From: Lutimonas saemankumensis
GTDB taxonomy: Bacteria; Bacteroidota; Bacteroidia; Flavobacteriales; Flavobacteriaceae
DNA: 64,000 nt
Direction: 5' to 3'
Assembly (NCBI RefSeq): GCF_020171465.1
Contig: NZ_JAIUZR010000003.1
Location: 1,302,001-1,366,000 of the forward strand
Shown here: positions 26,892 through 36,444 of the stretch, in pieces
Layout: every line of letters starts with the position of its first letter
Numbering within the stretch: position 1 is the first letter of the stretch
Position numbers and translations under genes: made by a program
The notes under the pieces: generated by a model
What the model saw: only the letters and a program-made list of their open reading frames with translations
Databases searched by the model: none
Told to the model about the DNA's origin: nothing

Positions 26892-27704
26892 TTATTTCTT
26901 ATAGTTATCTATTGCCGCTCTGACACTCTTATATTTTAACAATAACTCCTGAGCCAGACCCTCATCTATACCCAATTCCGAAGCCACCATCCTTGTTCCC
27001 CGGATTACAAGTTTTTCATTACTCAACTGCATATCGACCATTTTATTTCCTCTCACCCTGCCCAGTTTAATCATCACCGAAGTCGAAATCATGTTCAAAA
27101 CCAGTTTTTGTGCCGTTCCGGACTTCATTCTTGTACTTCCGGTTACAAATTCAGACCCCACGACCACTTCGATGGGGTAAACAGCCTCCTGTGCCACTTC
27201 AGACCCTACATTACACGTAACACATGCCGTTAATACATTATTTTTATTGGCGTCTCTTAATCCTCCAATAACATAAGGGGTCCGTCCCGAGGCAGCGATT
27301 CCAACCAAAACATCATTTTCATTGATATCAAAATCCTTTAAGTCATGCCACGCCTGTTGAAAATCATCCTCGGCATTTTCAACTGCCTTGCGAAGAGCTC
27401 CATCTCCTCCTGCAATAAGTCCTATAACCCAGGTATCCGGAACTCCGTAAGTTGGAGGGCATTCCGAAGCATCTAAAACACCAAGGCGTCCACTTGTGCC
27501 TGCTCCAATATAAAAGAGTCTTCCCCCTTTTTTAAATCGTTTCACAATTTCACCTACTAAAGGTTCAATCTGAGGAATGGCTTCCTGAACTGCCAGCGCA
27601 ACTTTTTTATCCTCATTGTTCATGTTTACCAATAGGTCCCGAACACTCATCTTCTCCAAATCGTCATAGTACGATGATTGTTCAGTAGTGGATCCTTCTC
27701 TCAT
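26892..27704 (-). CDS. murQ: N-acetylmuramic acid 6-phosphate etherase
   Basis: A 270-residue SIS-domain enzyme that splits the lactyl ether of MurNAc-6-phosphate to give GlcNAc-6-phosphate in peptidoglycan recycling. GAGTSGRLGVLDASECPPTYG, here cited in two parts (GAGTSGRLGVLD and ASECPPTYG), is diagnostic, and SGRTPYVIGG and TGSTRMKSGTAQK also match. The start overlaps the symporter stop by 4 bases, so uptake and catabolism are probably linked. No MurNAc kinase gene is seen in the window. Confidence 0.95.
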   Translation of the reverse strand: MREGSTTEQSSYYDDLEKMSVRDLLVNMNNEDKKVALAVQEAIPQIEPLVGEIVKRFKKGGRLFYIGAGTSGRLGVLDASECPPTYGVPDTWVIGLIAGGDGALRKAVENAEDDFQQAWHDLKDFDINENDVLVGIAASGRTPYVIGGLRDANKNNVLTACVTCNVGSEVAQEAVYPIEVVVGSEFVTGSTRMKSGTAQKLVLNMISTSVMIKLGRVRGNKMVDMQLSNEKLVIRGTRMVASELGIDEGLAQELLLKYKSVRAAIDNYKK

Positions 27705-29161
27705 TTCTGTTCTTTTTGTTTAATTAACAATAAACCTATTATCGTGATTAAAGCATTAACTGCAATACTTATAAATCCGAAGTCAAAATTAAAACTATTT
27801 TTCAGGTAAATACTCAGTCCATAAGTCAAAGCCGGTGCCATAACACAAATTAAAGGAACCCATCTGTCCTTTACAGTCACCTCAGAAAACATTCCGAGCA
27901 AAAACAATCCCAGTAAGGGTCCATAAGTATAGCCTGCCACCTTAAATATTAAAGAAATTACATCTCCCCGGCTTGCTGAAAAAGACATGATGATTAAAAA
28001 TACCACCAGTGAAAACCCAAAAAGCACTCTGTTTTTCAATTTTCTTTTTTCATCCCCTGACTTATGTGAAATATCCATGAAATCGTAAGTAAATGAAGTC
28101 GTAAGCGCCGTGAGTGCCGAATCAACACTTGAAAATGAGGCCGCAATGATTCCCAGCAGGAAACTCACTCCGGTGATCAACCCGAGATGATTGATAGCCA
28201 GATTGGGGAATAAGGTATCCGTATCCAGGTATTGTCCTTGTTCACCCACTGGTAAGGTAACTTGAATGGCATCCGCATAGATATAGAGAAGTATCCCCAA
28301 TCCAAGAAATAAGAATTGCGTCAAGGCCAGTATGAGGCTAAAGGTAAGCGTATTTTTTTGCGCATCCCATTGGTTCTTACAAGTCAGTGTTTTTTGCATC
28401 ATATTCTGGTCGAGCCCCATCATGGCAATAGCAATCAGAATTCCAGCCACAAATTGTTTAAAAAAATTATTTCCTGACCTTCCATCCCAGTTAAATACCT
28501 TAAAAAAATCATGTTGGAGCACCCTGCTTACGGACTCTCCTACAGAAAGGTTCATGGCTGAGGTTATCGAATAAATGGTGACCACAGCAGCGAGGATCAA
28601 AAATGTAGTTTGCATGGTATCGGTCCAGACAATGGTTTTTATACCCGATTTATTGGTATAAAGCCAGACGAGTAATAATATGATTATCACAGTTAAATAA
28701 AAAGGAACTCCCAGCTTTTCAAAAAACGCAAATTGTAAAATTTTTGCGGCGAGCAGCAATCTTAAAGAGGCCCCAAAAGACTGGGAAATAAGAAAGAATA
28801 AAGAGCCCGTTTTATAAGTGGTATTTCCGAATCGATCCTTTAAATACCCATAAATAGAGACAAGCTTCAGTCTGTAATACAATGGTATTAAAACAAAAGT
28901 TATAAAAAGATAACCCACCACATTACCAAGAATGAACTGAAAAAAATAGAAGCTATTGTTGCCCACCATGCCGGGAACTGATACAAAAGTAACCCCGGAA
29001 AGGGCTGCTCCTACCATTCCAAAAGCTACCAGAAACCACGGAGACTGCCTGTCACCGGTAAAAAATGACTCATCACTTCTGTTCCTGGAAGTGAAATAAG
29101 AAATGGCCATGATAAAGCCAAAATAAACGACAATAATTGCGAAAATCAGAATTGTACTCAA
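27701..29161 (-). CDS. Sodium:solute symporter (SSS family)
   Basis: A 486-residue inner-membrane transporter with about 13 helices. It shows SSS family features: RNRSDESFFTGDRQSPWFLVA cut to RSDESFFTGDR, then GFGMVGAALSG-like AFGMVGAALSGVTFVSVPG, and the sodium-site region SSVDSALTALTTSF. Stop and start overlap with murQ by 4 bases. The substrate may be MurNAc, sialic acid or another amino sugar by context, but this is inference. Confidence 0.88.
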   Translation of the reverse strand: MSTILIFAIIVVYFGFIMAISYFTSRNRSDESFFTGDRQSPWFLVAFGMVGAALSGVTFVSVPGMVGNNSFYFFQFILGNVVGYLFITFVLIPLYYRLKLVSIYGYLKDRFGNTTYKTGSLFFLISQSFGASLRLLLAAKILQFAFFEKLGVPFYLTVIIILLLVWLYTNKSGIKTIVWTDTMQTTFLILAAVVTIYSITSAMNLSVGESVSRVLQHDFFKVFNWDGRSGNNFFKQFVAGILIAIAMMGLDQNMMQKTLTCKNQWDAQKNTLTFSLILALTQFLFLGLGILLYIYADAIQVTLPVGEQGQYLDTDTLFPNLAINHLGLITGVSFLLGIIAASFSSVDSALTALTTSFTYDFMDISHKSGDEKRKLKNRVLFGFSLVVFLIIMSFSASRGDVISLIFKVAGYTYGPLLGLFLLGMFSEVTVKDRWVPLICVMAPALTYGLSIYLKNSFNFDFGFISIAVNALITIIGLLLIKQKEQK

Positions 29162-29348
29162 GCTTTTCTATTAAGGATTCCGTTCAAAAATAGGCTCAGT
29201 TATCCGTAAATAAAAACGAAATGTAAATTATTTTAAAATGTACAGCATGGAGTAGTTTCTCAGGCTACCCCATATGCTATACCAACTCAAATAAAAACTT
29301 AAAATCTATCTGTAATTTGAATAATTCAAAATAACTAAATCCAGGAGT

Positions 29349-30650
29349 TTACCTCCAAGATTTAATCTTATGCCCTTTTAATGCATATAAGAAGATTATG
29401 ATATATGCGGGAAGGAGGATCCAATATCCCTGATTAGCCGATTGAGAAGTCGCTAAAACTTCCTCCATGCCTTCCGCCAGATACACTTCTTTCAAGTAAT
29501 CTACCAATCTTCCGTAAAGTGGCGTAAGTATTGCTCCACCTGAAATTGCCATGATCAGAAATGCGGCTCCTGTTTTTGTAAACTTCCCTAAACCATCAAT
29601 AGCCAATGGCCAAATTGCGGGCCAGACCAGGGCATTAGCGATACCCAATGCGGCAACAAGCAGAACCGAAGTAAAACCGGTAGTATTGACAATAACAAGA
29701 CTTAAAACAATACCCAGCAACCCACTAAGTCTTAAAGCAGTCGTCTGGCTCATATATTTTGGTATTAATATAACCCCAAGCGCATAAGTTCCAACCATTG
29801 CAAACAAAGTAAAAGTGGTAAACCATTTGGCCTGTGAAACTGGAAGTCCAAGTGATAAACCGTAAGCGATAATAGAATCTCCGGCAATCACCTCAACACC
29901 AACATACATAAACAAGGCTATAACCCCTAATATTAATTGTGGAAACTGAAAAATACTGGTTTTTACTGATTTAGCTCCTTCTTCCTCTTTTATTGGTTCA
30001 GCTTCAACATGAGGAAGCGGGGCTTTGCGTATTAAAATTCCCAATACAAAGAGAACAACTGCCATAATAATATAAGGCACAAAAACACTGTCAGCCATCG
30101 TATCGAGTAACTGGTTTTTTTCCTCTCCGGTAACCGTTTTTAGTTTCTCATTCACCTCATCAATTCCTGATAAAAGAAGTGCTCCAAATATCAAAGATCC
30201 TAAAGCCCCTGCAACTTTATTGGCTATACCCATGACGGAAATCCTCTTCGCAGCGCTTTCAATGGGTCCCAGGATGGTTACATAAGGATTCGCAGCGGTT
30301 TGCAATAAAGTCATTCCCGCTCCCTGAATAAAAATTCCTAAGAGGAACACCCAGTACGTTCTTGCATTAGCTGCGGGAATAAAAACCAAGGCTCCTAATG
30401 CCATAACGAACAGGCCAATAGACATACCTTTTCTGTATCCCGTCTTCGCTAAAATTGCTGATGAAGGCAAAGCCATAACAACGAAAGAAATATAAGAGGC
30501 AGATGCCACCAGATAAGACTGGGCAGCGGTAAGTTCATTGATAGTTTTCATGAATGGGATCAAGGCTCCGTTTATCCATGTTACAAAACCAAAGATAAAG
30601 AACAAGGCTGCGATGATCATTAAGGGCACAAGAGATGATTGTTTGGACAT
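29349..30650 (-). CDS. Sugar permease, FucP-like major facilitator
   Basis: A 433-residue permease with 12 predicted helices, similar to the fucose/glucose/galactose:proton symporters. The start SLVPLMIIAALFFIFGFVTW and INGALIPFMKTINEL are typical. The block GAGMTLLQTAANPYVTILGP is diagnostic of FucP-like proteins. Alone in its transcription unit, 187 bases upstream of the symporter gene on the same strand. Substrate not resolved. Confidence 0.88.
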   Translation of the reverse strand: MSKQSSLVPLMIIAALFFIFGFVTWINGALIPFMKTINELTAAQSYLVASASYISFVVMALPSSAILAKTGYRKGMSIGLFVMALGALVFIPAANARTYWVFLLGIFIQGAGMTLLQTAANPYVTILGPIESAAKRISVMGIANKVAGALGSLIFGALLLSGIDEVNEKLKTVTGEEKNQLLDTMADSVFVPYIIMAVVLFVLGILIRKAPLPHVEAEPIKEEEGAKSVKTSIFQFPQLILGVIALFMYVGVEVIAGDSIIAYGLSLGLPVSQAKWFTTFTLFAMVGTYALGVILIPKYMSQTTALRLSGLLGIVLSLVIVNTTGFTSVLLVAALGIANALVWPAIWPLAIDGLGKFTKTGAAFLIMAISGGAILTPLYGRLVDYLKEVYLAEGMEEVLATSQSANQGYWILLPAYIIIFLYALKGHKIKSWR

Positions 30651-30811
30651 ATCCTAAAATTTAATGTAACTAATTAAGTTCTTTTTTGGGGGGAACCGGC
30701 AATAAAAATAGTATTTATTAAAAACTACTCATGTAATTTTCTACAAAATACAACAATCCTTAGATAAATAACCGTTTTTCGGCATAGAAAAGAAGTTGTC
30801 AGAATAGCATA

Positions 30812-33800
30812 TTAATTTCCTTTTTTAGCGGATTGAGCTCTTACCTCCTTATATTCCTGTCTAATAAGTTTCTTTTCAGCTCTCACGCTATCCCTCTGCC
30901 CCTTGGTCATCTCTTTTTCCTCAGCCGTCTTTTTTAAACCAAGCTTTTCCATGAACTCTCTTCCATTATTGAAATCAAATCTGTAAGATATTCCAACACC
31001 CTGGGTATACCCTTCTCCTTCAGTTGGGTCAAAATAAATCTCATTTTGCCTGTTATAAACTTTGGCCTGAAACGTTTCAGCTTCATTCAGAGGCACCTTG
31101 ACTTCAACTTCTCCAATAACACTTGAATTGGTATTTGAACCAACAGGAACTCCTACCTTTCCGCTTACTATGACCTTGTCCGCAATTCTTCCTGAAACTT
31201 CCAGACCAAGCTGATCATCTGTAATTACGTCCTGAACGCCCGATTCAACCCCAATGTCGTAAGTAACCCCGACCTCAAAATTTTCGTTATCGCTCTCCAA
31301 CATGTTTGAAAGGAGTTGGGATGCCTTTTGAGCAAGGGTTCCTGCAATAGCGGCATTCCCGTCAAAATTTGTCCTGTTATTCTCGGTTCTGGCAAAGGCA
31401 CCAGTGGCTAAAAGTGAAAAGTACTGCGTTAGCTTTTCATCCTCATTTCTTAGTTTGAAATCAAGTTCGCTCGCAACATCAGAACTGGCATTCGGTATTT
31501 TAATGTCAAAATCCAGATCAGGTGCCGAAAGATTTCCGGAAATATTGGTATACAACTCAACGTCAAGTTTTCTCGAACTGGCTATGGCATCAAGCCAGAC
31601 GGAAGGGTTCGCTTTTGCGTAGTGGATGGCGGTGATATCAAGTTGAGCGTCATATGGATTCCCTTCCCAGATAATGGTTCCACCTTTTTGAACGATAAAA
31701 TCCTTATTCACAATATTCTTGAACTGATATTCACCATTGTCCACGACTAGATTTCCAAACATTTCAAATTTACCTTTGGTGTCAATATTCAAAACCAGAT
31801 TTCCATCTCCTGAGCCCTTTAATATACTACCAGTAGCCCTGTCCAGGACAATTTGAGCAACGGCCTCTTTGGTTACCTTTAATTTAAAATTGAGATTCAA
31901 TCCTTTCAGCTTTTCAAATACAATACTTTCCCGGTAATTCTCTTCCTCCTCTTCGGTTTCAAAAGTTTCAAAATGAATCAACCTGGAGGTATTGACTGTA
32001 CTGACATTTCCTAACGGAACGTAAAAGGCTGTTCCAGCTTTGGTGGTAGCATTTACATTAATGGTAAGATTATCCGTATACCCCTTTAAGGTTGTTGTCC
32101 CTGCCATAAGTCCTGTACCATAGTAAAGGGCTCCTTCTTTATCTTCTGTATTCAGAATCAACAGATTATCGGTTCTTAAAACCAGGTCCAAATTCCATTT
32201 CTTAAAAGAACGATGTGTTATGGTCCCATCAATAATACCTGTTGTTCCCATAGCTTTATCCCTAACTCTAAAATCTTGAAAATCAAATGTCTGACCATAA
32301 AGTTTTACCACTGATTCTCCTGAGAAATCGTAATCAACATTTAAATATGGCAACATCAATCCGGAATCCACCAAGGTAATTTCACCCTGGATATCAGGAT
32401 TTGACAACCTGCCCGTGACCGTAGCTTCTCCCGAAGCCATTCCTCGCAATTTTGACAGTACATTTTTTCCAAGAGGGCTAAATCCATTAATCCTGAACCT
32501 GTCAAATTTTGCCGTAGCCAAAATTGTTGGGGCATTGGACGTCAGGTCAATTTCTCCCTGAGACTGTACTGTCCTTAATCCACCGTTATCCAGAAAAAGA
32601 TCATAAGTGTAGTTGCGAATATTATTGTCAGAAGTAGCCTTGAATTTCAAATCACCGTAGTAATCATTGTTAATACTGAAATAATTGATATCCATGTCGG
32701 CAATGGGTAAGGTCTTTCCGTTAACTGTTCTTAAGTTGACGGTACCATTAACTTTTCCATCAAGGGAAACACTGTCAATCGAAGGCGTAATATCTTCAAG
32801 GTTCACGTTTTGAAGGCTCAAATCGAGGTTTTTATCCTGATCTGTGGTAATGAGACCTGCCAGGTGAATTCTCTGATCACCACTCACCATATTGAAATTA
32901 TCAAATGCAAAGGTTCTTATCTCCTTATCGTAAACCACCTTATTTTGATTGTTATTCTCAGGATTGATCAACCACTGGTTGTCCTTAAAAATCAGTTCTG
33001 ATCTTTTCATTCCGAGAACAGATTGATTATTTTCATTAATGGTATGATAAAAACTAAAGGTGTATTTCTCTCTTTTTTCTTTACCTCCAATCATTTCAGC
33101 ACGTACAAACAAGGTATCCTTCAACATGACATTAACCATGTTTATATCTGCAAGACTATAATATTTATGATCAATTTCATCAATGCTCAATAAAGTATTG
33201 TACAAAGGATTCTGATTATCTACCTGAAGGTTAATCTTGTCTACAGCGTAATCAAAGGCCTCAATCTTGGGAGACTTGATGGTGAGATTAAAAATATCAC
33301 GATCCGAATCCACAGAACCTTTTATAAAAGAATTCGGGCCAAGTTGAATGTCAGGAATAAAAACATCTATGATTTTGCTGTAAATACTGAATCTAAAATC
33401 CAGAAACTGTCCTGCTTCGACTTTCTCCTTTTCAAAATTGACAAACAGGCTGCCCAGGGAATTGACTCCCAGTTTTTTAAGATCCCTGAATCTAAAATTT
33501 CCCTTAATGTATCCATTGACTATTTCTGAAGAATTTACCTTTATTTCCCTTATGGTATCCTTGTTCTCCGCTGTTATCGTAAAGTCCTTAAAAAAATAAT
33601 CGTCATTTTGATTTGAATACGAAGCATCCTTAAAGCTGATAACCCCCTCCATATTATCCAAACTGCTTCCCGTAAGATCCATCTGGATCTCACCCTTTAA
33701 AATTGATTTTTCATCCCTTGTAAAAAGGTTTAGCTTCAAGAAATCGGCATAATCTACATCAGCGTTAAAATTAAACTTTTTATCATCCCCAAGTTCAGCT

Positions 33801-35092
33801 AAACCTCTGAATTCTAGATTTATGTTTGGGTCGTTCACACGTAAATAGCCATCAAACTCCTTATCTCTCAAAACTCCGTTAATATCAATATTTGAATACG
33901 TGTAACCTTTATACTGATGTTTTGAAATATGACCATTCACCTTTACACTGATGTTGTCAATTGAAAATCCCTGCCCTTCAACCTCTCCGATCATGGAAAA
34001 TTCGCCAATTAGAGAATCCCTTACAAATTCCCCAAGTTTAAAATCAACAAGTTCTACCTTTCCTTTATAAGAAACGAGATCTCCCTTATCAATATCTTTC
34101 AAACTCAAATCAACATCTGACAATCCCAGCTGAGCAATGGTTCTCAACTGGATATCGATATCTGATTTTGTGATATCAACTTTTCCTCTACTCGAAAAAT
34201 ATCCTATTTTTTCAAGTTCCTTTGGAATTCTGGCCCCAAGTAGATCAGGCAATAAATTAACCAAATGATCATAATTTGAACTAATTTCCCTGATATTTCC
34301 TTTCAATCTGAATTTCTCAGGATAAAGGACATTCTTAAGATGCACGGTTCCTCTCAATGAAGACTGTCTGTCAGATTCAAGATCAATATCCTCTACAACA
34401 AAATCATTAATTGTTCCTTTAGCCTTTGCTGTGAAATGTATAGCATCATTCTTTCCAAACTGGCCGTAAAATTTTTTAAGATCAGACAAAACTACGTCGC
34501 CTTTCTTAAAATCTGCTTCTATCTGTACCTTATTGGTGAAATCCGACAGATCGTCCAATTCATAAGTAAATACAATGTCTGCCTCCAAATTCGATCCTCG
34601 GGTTGCCAGCCGGGTATCCAGGAATTCCATACGAGAATTGGAGTATTTGAAATTTGTCGAGAAATTTGTTACCGAAACATCATGATTTTCAATCACTCTT
34701 AAATCATGAATATTTGCACTAACATTGGATCCTTCTACCTTGAAATCATCAAAATCGCCATAAATATTCTTGTAGAAAACAATGGGTCCCTCCCTCTTAT
34801 TCTCATTGAACAATACAAAATCTACATTCTCAGCGATAATGGAAGACGCATACATTTTAAACTGTCGTCCTTCTCTTGTACTGTCTTTTTTAAATTTCTT
34901 TACAAATACTGTAAGATTGTTTTTTTCCTCACCCTTGTAGGTTTTCATTAACAAAGCCCCGTCATCGAGATAAATCTCGCCAAAATCCAGCTGGCTCGTA
35001 AATAAATTCCGATAATTCAATATTGAGGTTTCAATGCTTCCGGCTGAAATCAAGGTATCGCCATGATGATCTTTAATCAAAACGTTGTCCAA
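30812..35092 (-). CDS. tamB: TamB-family translocation/assembly protein
   Basis: A protein of at least 1426 residues, almost wholly repeated beta strands, ending in the DUF490/TamB domain (GAFARTENNRTNFDGNAA, then DYDIGVESGVQ-like VTYDIGVESGVQDV). TamB spans the periplasm as a long groove for lipid or protein transfer to the outer membrane. The only standard start codon for this frame is a TTG at 35092, but it would remove the N-terminal membrane anchor. The frame stays open upstream to a TAG at 35300-35302 and encodes a good anchor there. The real start is therefore probably a non-standard codon upstream, or the gene carries an early nonsense mutation. Confidence 0.85.
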   Translation of the reverse strand: MDNVLIKDHHGDTLISAGSIETSILNYRNLFTSQLDFGEIYLDDGALLMKTYKGEEKNNLTVFVKKFKKDSTREGRQFKMYASSIIAENVDFVLFNENKREGPIVFYKNIYGDFDDFKVEGSNVSANIHDLRVIENHDVSVTNFSTNFKYSNSRMEFLDTRLATRGSNLEADIVFTYELDDLSDFTNKVQIEADFKKGDVVLSDLKKFYGQFGKNDAIHFTAKAKGTINDFVVEDIDLESDRQSSLRGTVHLKNVLYPEKFRLKGNIREISSNYDHLVNLLPDLLGARIPKELEKIGYFSSRGKVDITKSDIDIQLRTIAQLGLSDVDLSLKDIDKGDLVSYKGKVELVDFKLGEFVRDSLIGEFSMIGEVEGQGFSIDNISVKVNGHISKHQYKGYTYSNIDINGVLRDKEFDGYLRVNDPNINLEFRGLAELGDDKKFNFNADVDYADFLKLNLFTRDEKSILKGEIQMDLTGSSLDNMEGVISFKDASYSNQNDDYFFKDFTITAENKDTIREIKVNSSEIVNGYIKGNFRFRDLKKLGVNSLGSLFVNFEKEKVEAGQFLDFRFSIYSKIIDVFIPDIQLGPNSFIKGSVDSDRDIFNLTIKSPKIEAFDYAVDKINLQVDNQNPLYNTLLSIDEIDHKYYSLADINMVNVMLKDTLFVRAEMIGGKEKREKYTFSFYHTINENNQSVLGMKRSELIFKDNQWLINPENNNQNKVVYDKEIRTFAFDNFNMVSGDQRIHLAGLITTDQDKNLDLSLQNVNLEDITPSIDSVSLDGKVNGTVNLRTVNGKTLPIADMDINYFSINNDYYGDLKFKATSDNNIRNYTYDLFLDNGGLRTVQSQGEIDLTSNAPTILATAKFDRFRINGFSPLGKNVLSKLRGMASGEATVTGRLSNPDIQGEITLVDSGLMLPYLNVDYDFSGESVVKLYGQTFDFQDFRVRDKAMGTTGIIDGTITHRSFKKWNLDLVLRTDNLLILNTEDKEGALYYGTGLMAGTTTLKGYTDNLTINVNATTKAGTAFYVPLGNVSTVNTSRLIHFETFETEEEEENYRESIVFEKLKGLNLNFKLKVTKEAVAQIVLDRATGSILKGSGDGNLVLNIDTKGKFEMFGNLVVDNGEYQFKNIVNKDFIVQKGGTIIWEGNPYDAQLDITAIHYAKANPSVWLDAIASSRKLDVELYTNISGNLSAPDLDFDIKIPNASSDVASELDFKLRNEDEKLTQYFSLLATGAFARTENNRTNFDGNAAIAGTLAQKASQLLSNMLESDNENFEVGVTYDIGVESGVQDVITDDQLGLEVSGRIADKVIVSGKVGVPVGSNTNSSVIGEVEVKVPLNEAETFQAKVYNRQNEIYFDPTEGEGYTQGVGISYRFDFNNGREFMEKLGLKKTAEEKEMTKGQRDSVRAEKKLIRQEYKEVRAQSAKKGN

Positions 35093-35299
35093 GGAAATGT
35101 TTCGTATGGAAGATAAGTCGAGTTTTTCAATGTTTATATTGGTGTCATACCTCGCATTAACCCTGTTGGTAACAACTTTTGCCAGGCCGGTCTGAACACT
35201 TGAAAAAGAGAAGATAATACTTAACAGAACCAGTAAAAAACTGCCTATTAGAAAAATACGAATTGCTATTCTTTTTAACCGCCTGATAATAAAATATTT
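35093..35299 (-). other. tamB: Probable N-terminal anchor segment of TamB without a standard start codon
   Basis: The tamB frame continues 69 codons upstream of TTG 35092. It reads a basic stretch (RRLKRIAIR), a membrane helix (IFLIGSFLLVLLSIIF) and then SVQTGLAKVVTNRVN and NINIEKLDL, which is the usual TamB N-terminus. No ATG, GTG or TTG lies in this part. An in-frame ATG at 35311 is followed after two codons by TAG. Confidence 0.7.
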
Positions 35300-35347
35300 C
35301 TAAATTTGCATGTTTAAAAGTACAATATTTGTGCCTAAATTTTTGAC

Positions 35348-36379
35348 ATGTCAAAAAAAACTATTCACATACTTGCTATAGAGTCATCTTGTGATGATAC
35401 AGGGGCATCTGTGCTAAAAAACAACAGGGTTCTATCCAATGAAGTTGCCGGACAAAAGGTCCATGCCGCATATGGAGGAGTGGTTCCTGAGCTTGCATCC
35501 AGGGCCCATCAGCAGAACATTGTTCCAGTAGTGGATCAGGCTTTGAAAATTGCAAATGTTGACAAGAGTGAACTTGACGCCATTGCATTTACAAGAGGCC
35601 CCGGATTGATGGGGTCATTACTGGTGGGAACATCATTTGCAAAATCCCTTTCCATTGCGCTGGATATCCCACTGATACCGGTAAATCACATGCAAGCCCA
35701 TGTTCTGGCTCATTTTATAGAGGACGAGTCACAGAAACAACCGCCGTTTCCATTTCTTTGTATGACTATAAGTGGAGGACATACCCAGATATTGAGGGTA
35801 AACAGCCATGAGGATTTTGAGATACTTGGTGAAACCATTGATGACGCAGTAGGAGAAGCTTTTGATAAAACGGCAAAATTACTGGGGCTACCTTATCCTG
35901 GTGGTCCTTTGATTGATAAAAATTCAAAAAAAGGAAACCCTTTGGCATTTAGCTTTTCAGAACCTAAAACCCCGAATCCACTGGACTTTAGCTTTAGCGG
36001 ATTTAAAACAGCAATTCTTTATTTTCTTCAAAGGGAACAAAAAAAGGATTCAGATTTCATTAAAAATAACATCAATGACATTTGTGCTTCTGTTCAACGC
36101 AGCCTTGTTAATATACTGATGAACAGATTAAAATTGGCAGCGGAAAAATCCGGTATTAAACACGTGGCCATTGCCGGAGGCGTTTCTGCTAACTCTGAGA
36201 TCAGGTCGACGCTCAAGGCCATGGAAAAAGAATTGGGTTGGATCACCTATATTCCTAAATTTGAATATACAACAGACAACGCAGCCATGATTGGTATCGT
36301 AGGCTATTACAAATACCTGAGTAAAGATTTCTCAAGCGAAAATGTTATTGCCACATCAAGACTTGACATTAATAAATAA
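35348..36379 (+). CDS. tsaD: tRNA N6-threonylcarbamoyladenosine transferase
   Basis: A 343-residue ASKHA-fold enzyme that transfers the threonylcarbamoyl group to A37 of ANN-decoding tRNAs. It has AIESSCDDTGASVL, the metal-binding HMQAHVLAHF, SGGHTQILRV, GEAFDKTAKLLGL, and GVSANSEIR near the C-terminus. Divergent from tamB, with about 45 bases between the tamB anchor frame and its start. Confidence 0.97.
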   Translation: MSKKTIHILAIESSCDDTGASVLKNNRVLSNEVAGQKVHAAYGGVVPELASRAHQQNIVPVVDQALKIANVDKSELDAIAFTRGPGLMGSLLVGTSFAKSLSIALDIPLIPVNHMQAHVLAHFIEDESQKQPPFPFLCMTISGGHTQILRVNSHEDFEILGETIDDAVGEAFDKTAKLLGLPYPGGPLIDKNSKKGNPLAFSFSEPKTPNPLDFSFSGFKTAILYFLQREQKKDSDFIKNNINDICASVQRSLVNILMNRLKLAAEKSGIKHVAIAGGVSANSEIRSTLKAMEKELGWITYIPKFEYTTDNAAMIGIVGYYKYLSKDFSSENVIATSRLDINK

Positions 36380-36392
36380 AACGCCACAAAGT

Positions 36393-36428
36393 AAAAAAAG
36401 CCGAAGAAAGTATCTTCGGCTTTTTTTT
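36393..36428. terminator. Bidirectional terminator
   Basis: Stem GCCGAAGA / TCTTCGGC with an AAGTA loop, preceded by A7 and followed by T8, between the converging tsaD and PLP-transferase genes. Confidence 0.9.
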
Positions 36429-36444
36429 ATTGATTTGAGCTATA

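Noticed and set aside
35157-35354. A 65-codon open frame on the minus strand overlapping the tamB start region
   Set aside because: Its sequence is Cys/Lys/Tyr-rich without domain features, while the overlapping tamB frame encodes a clear anchor there.
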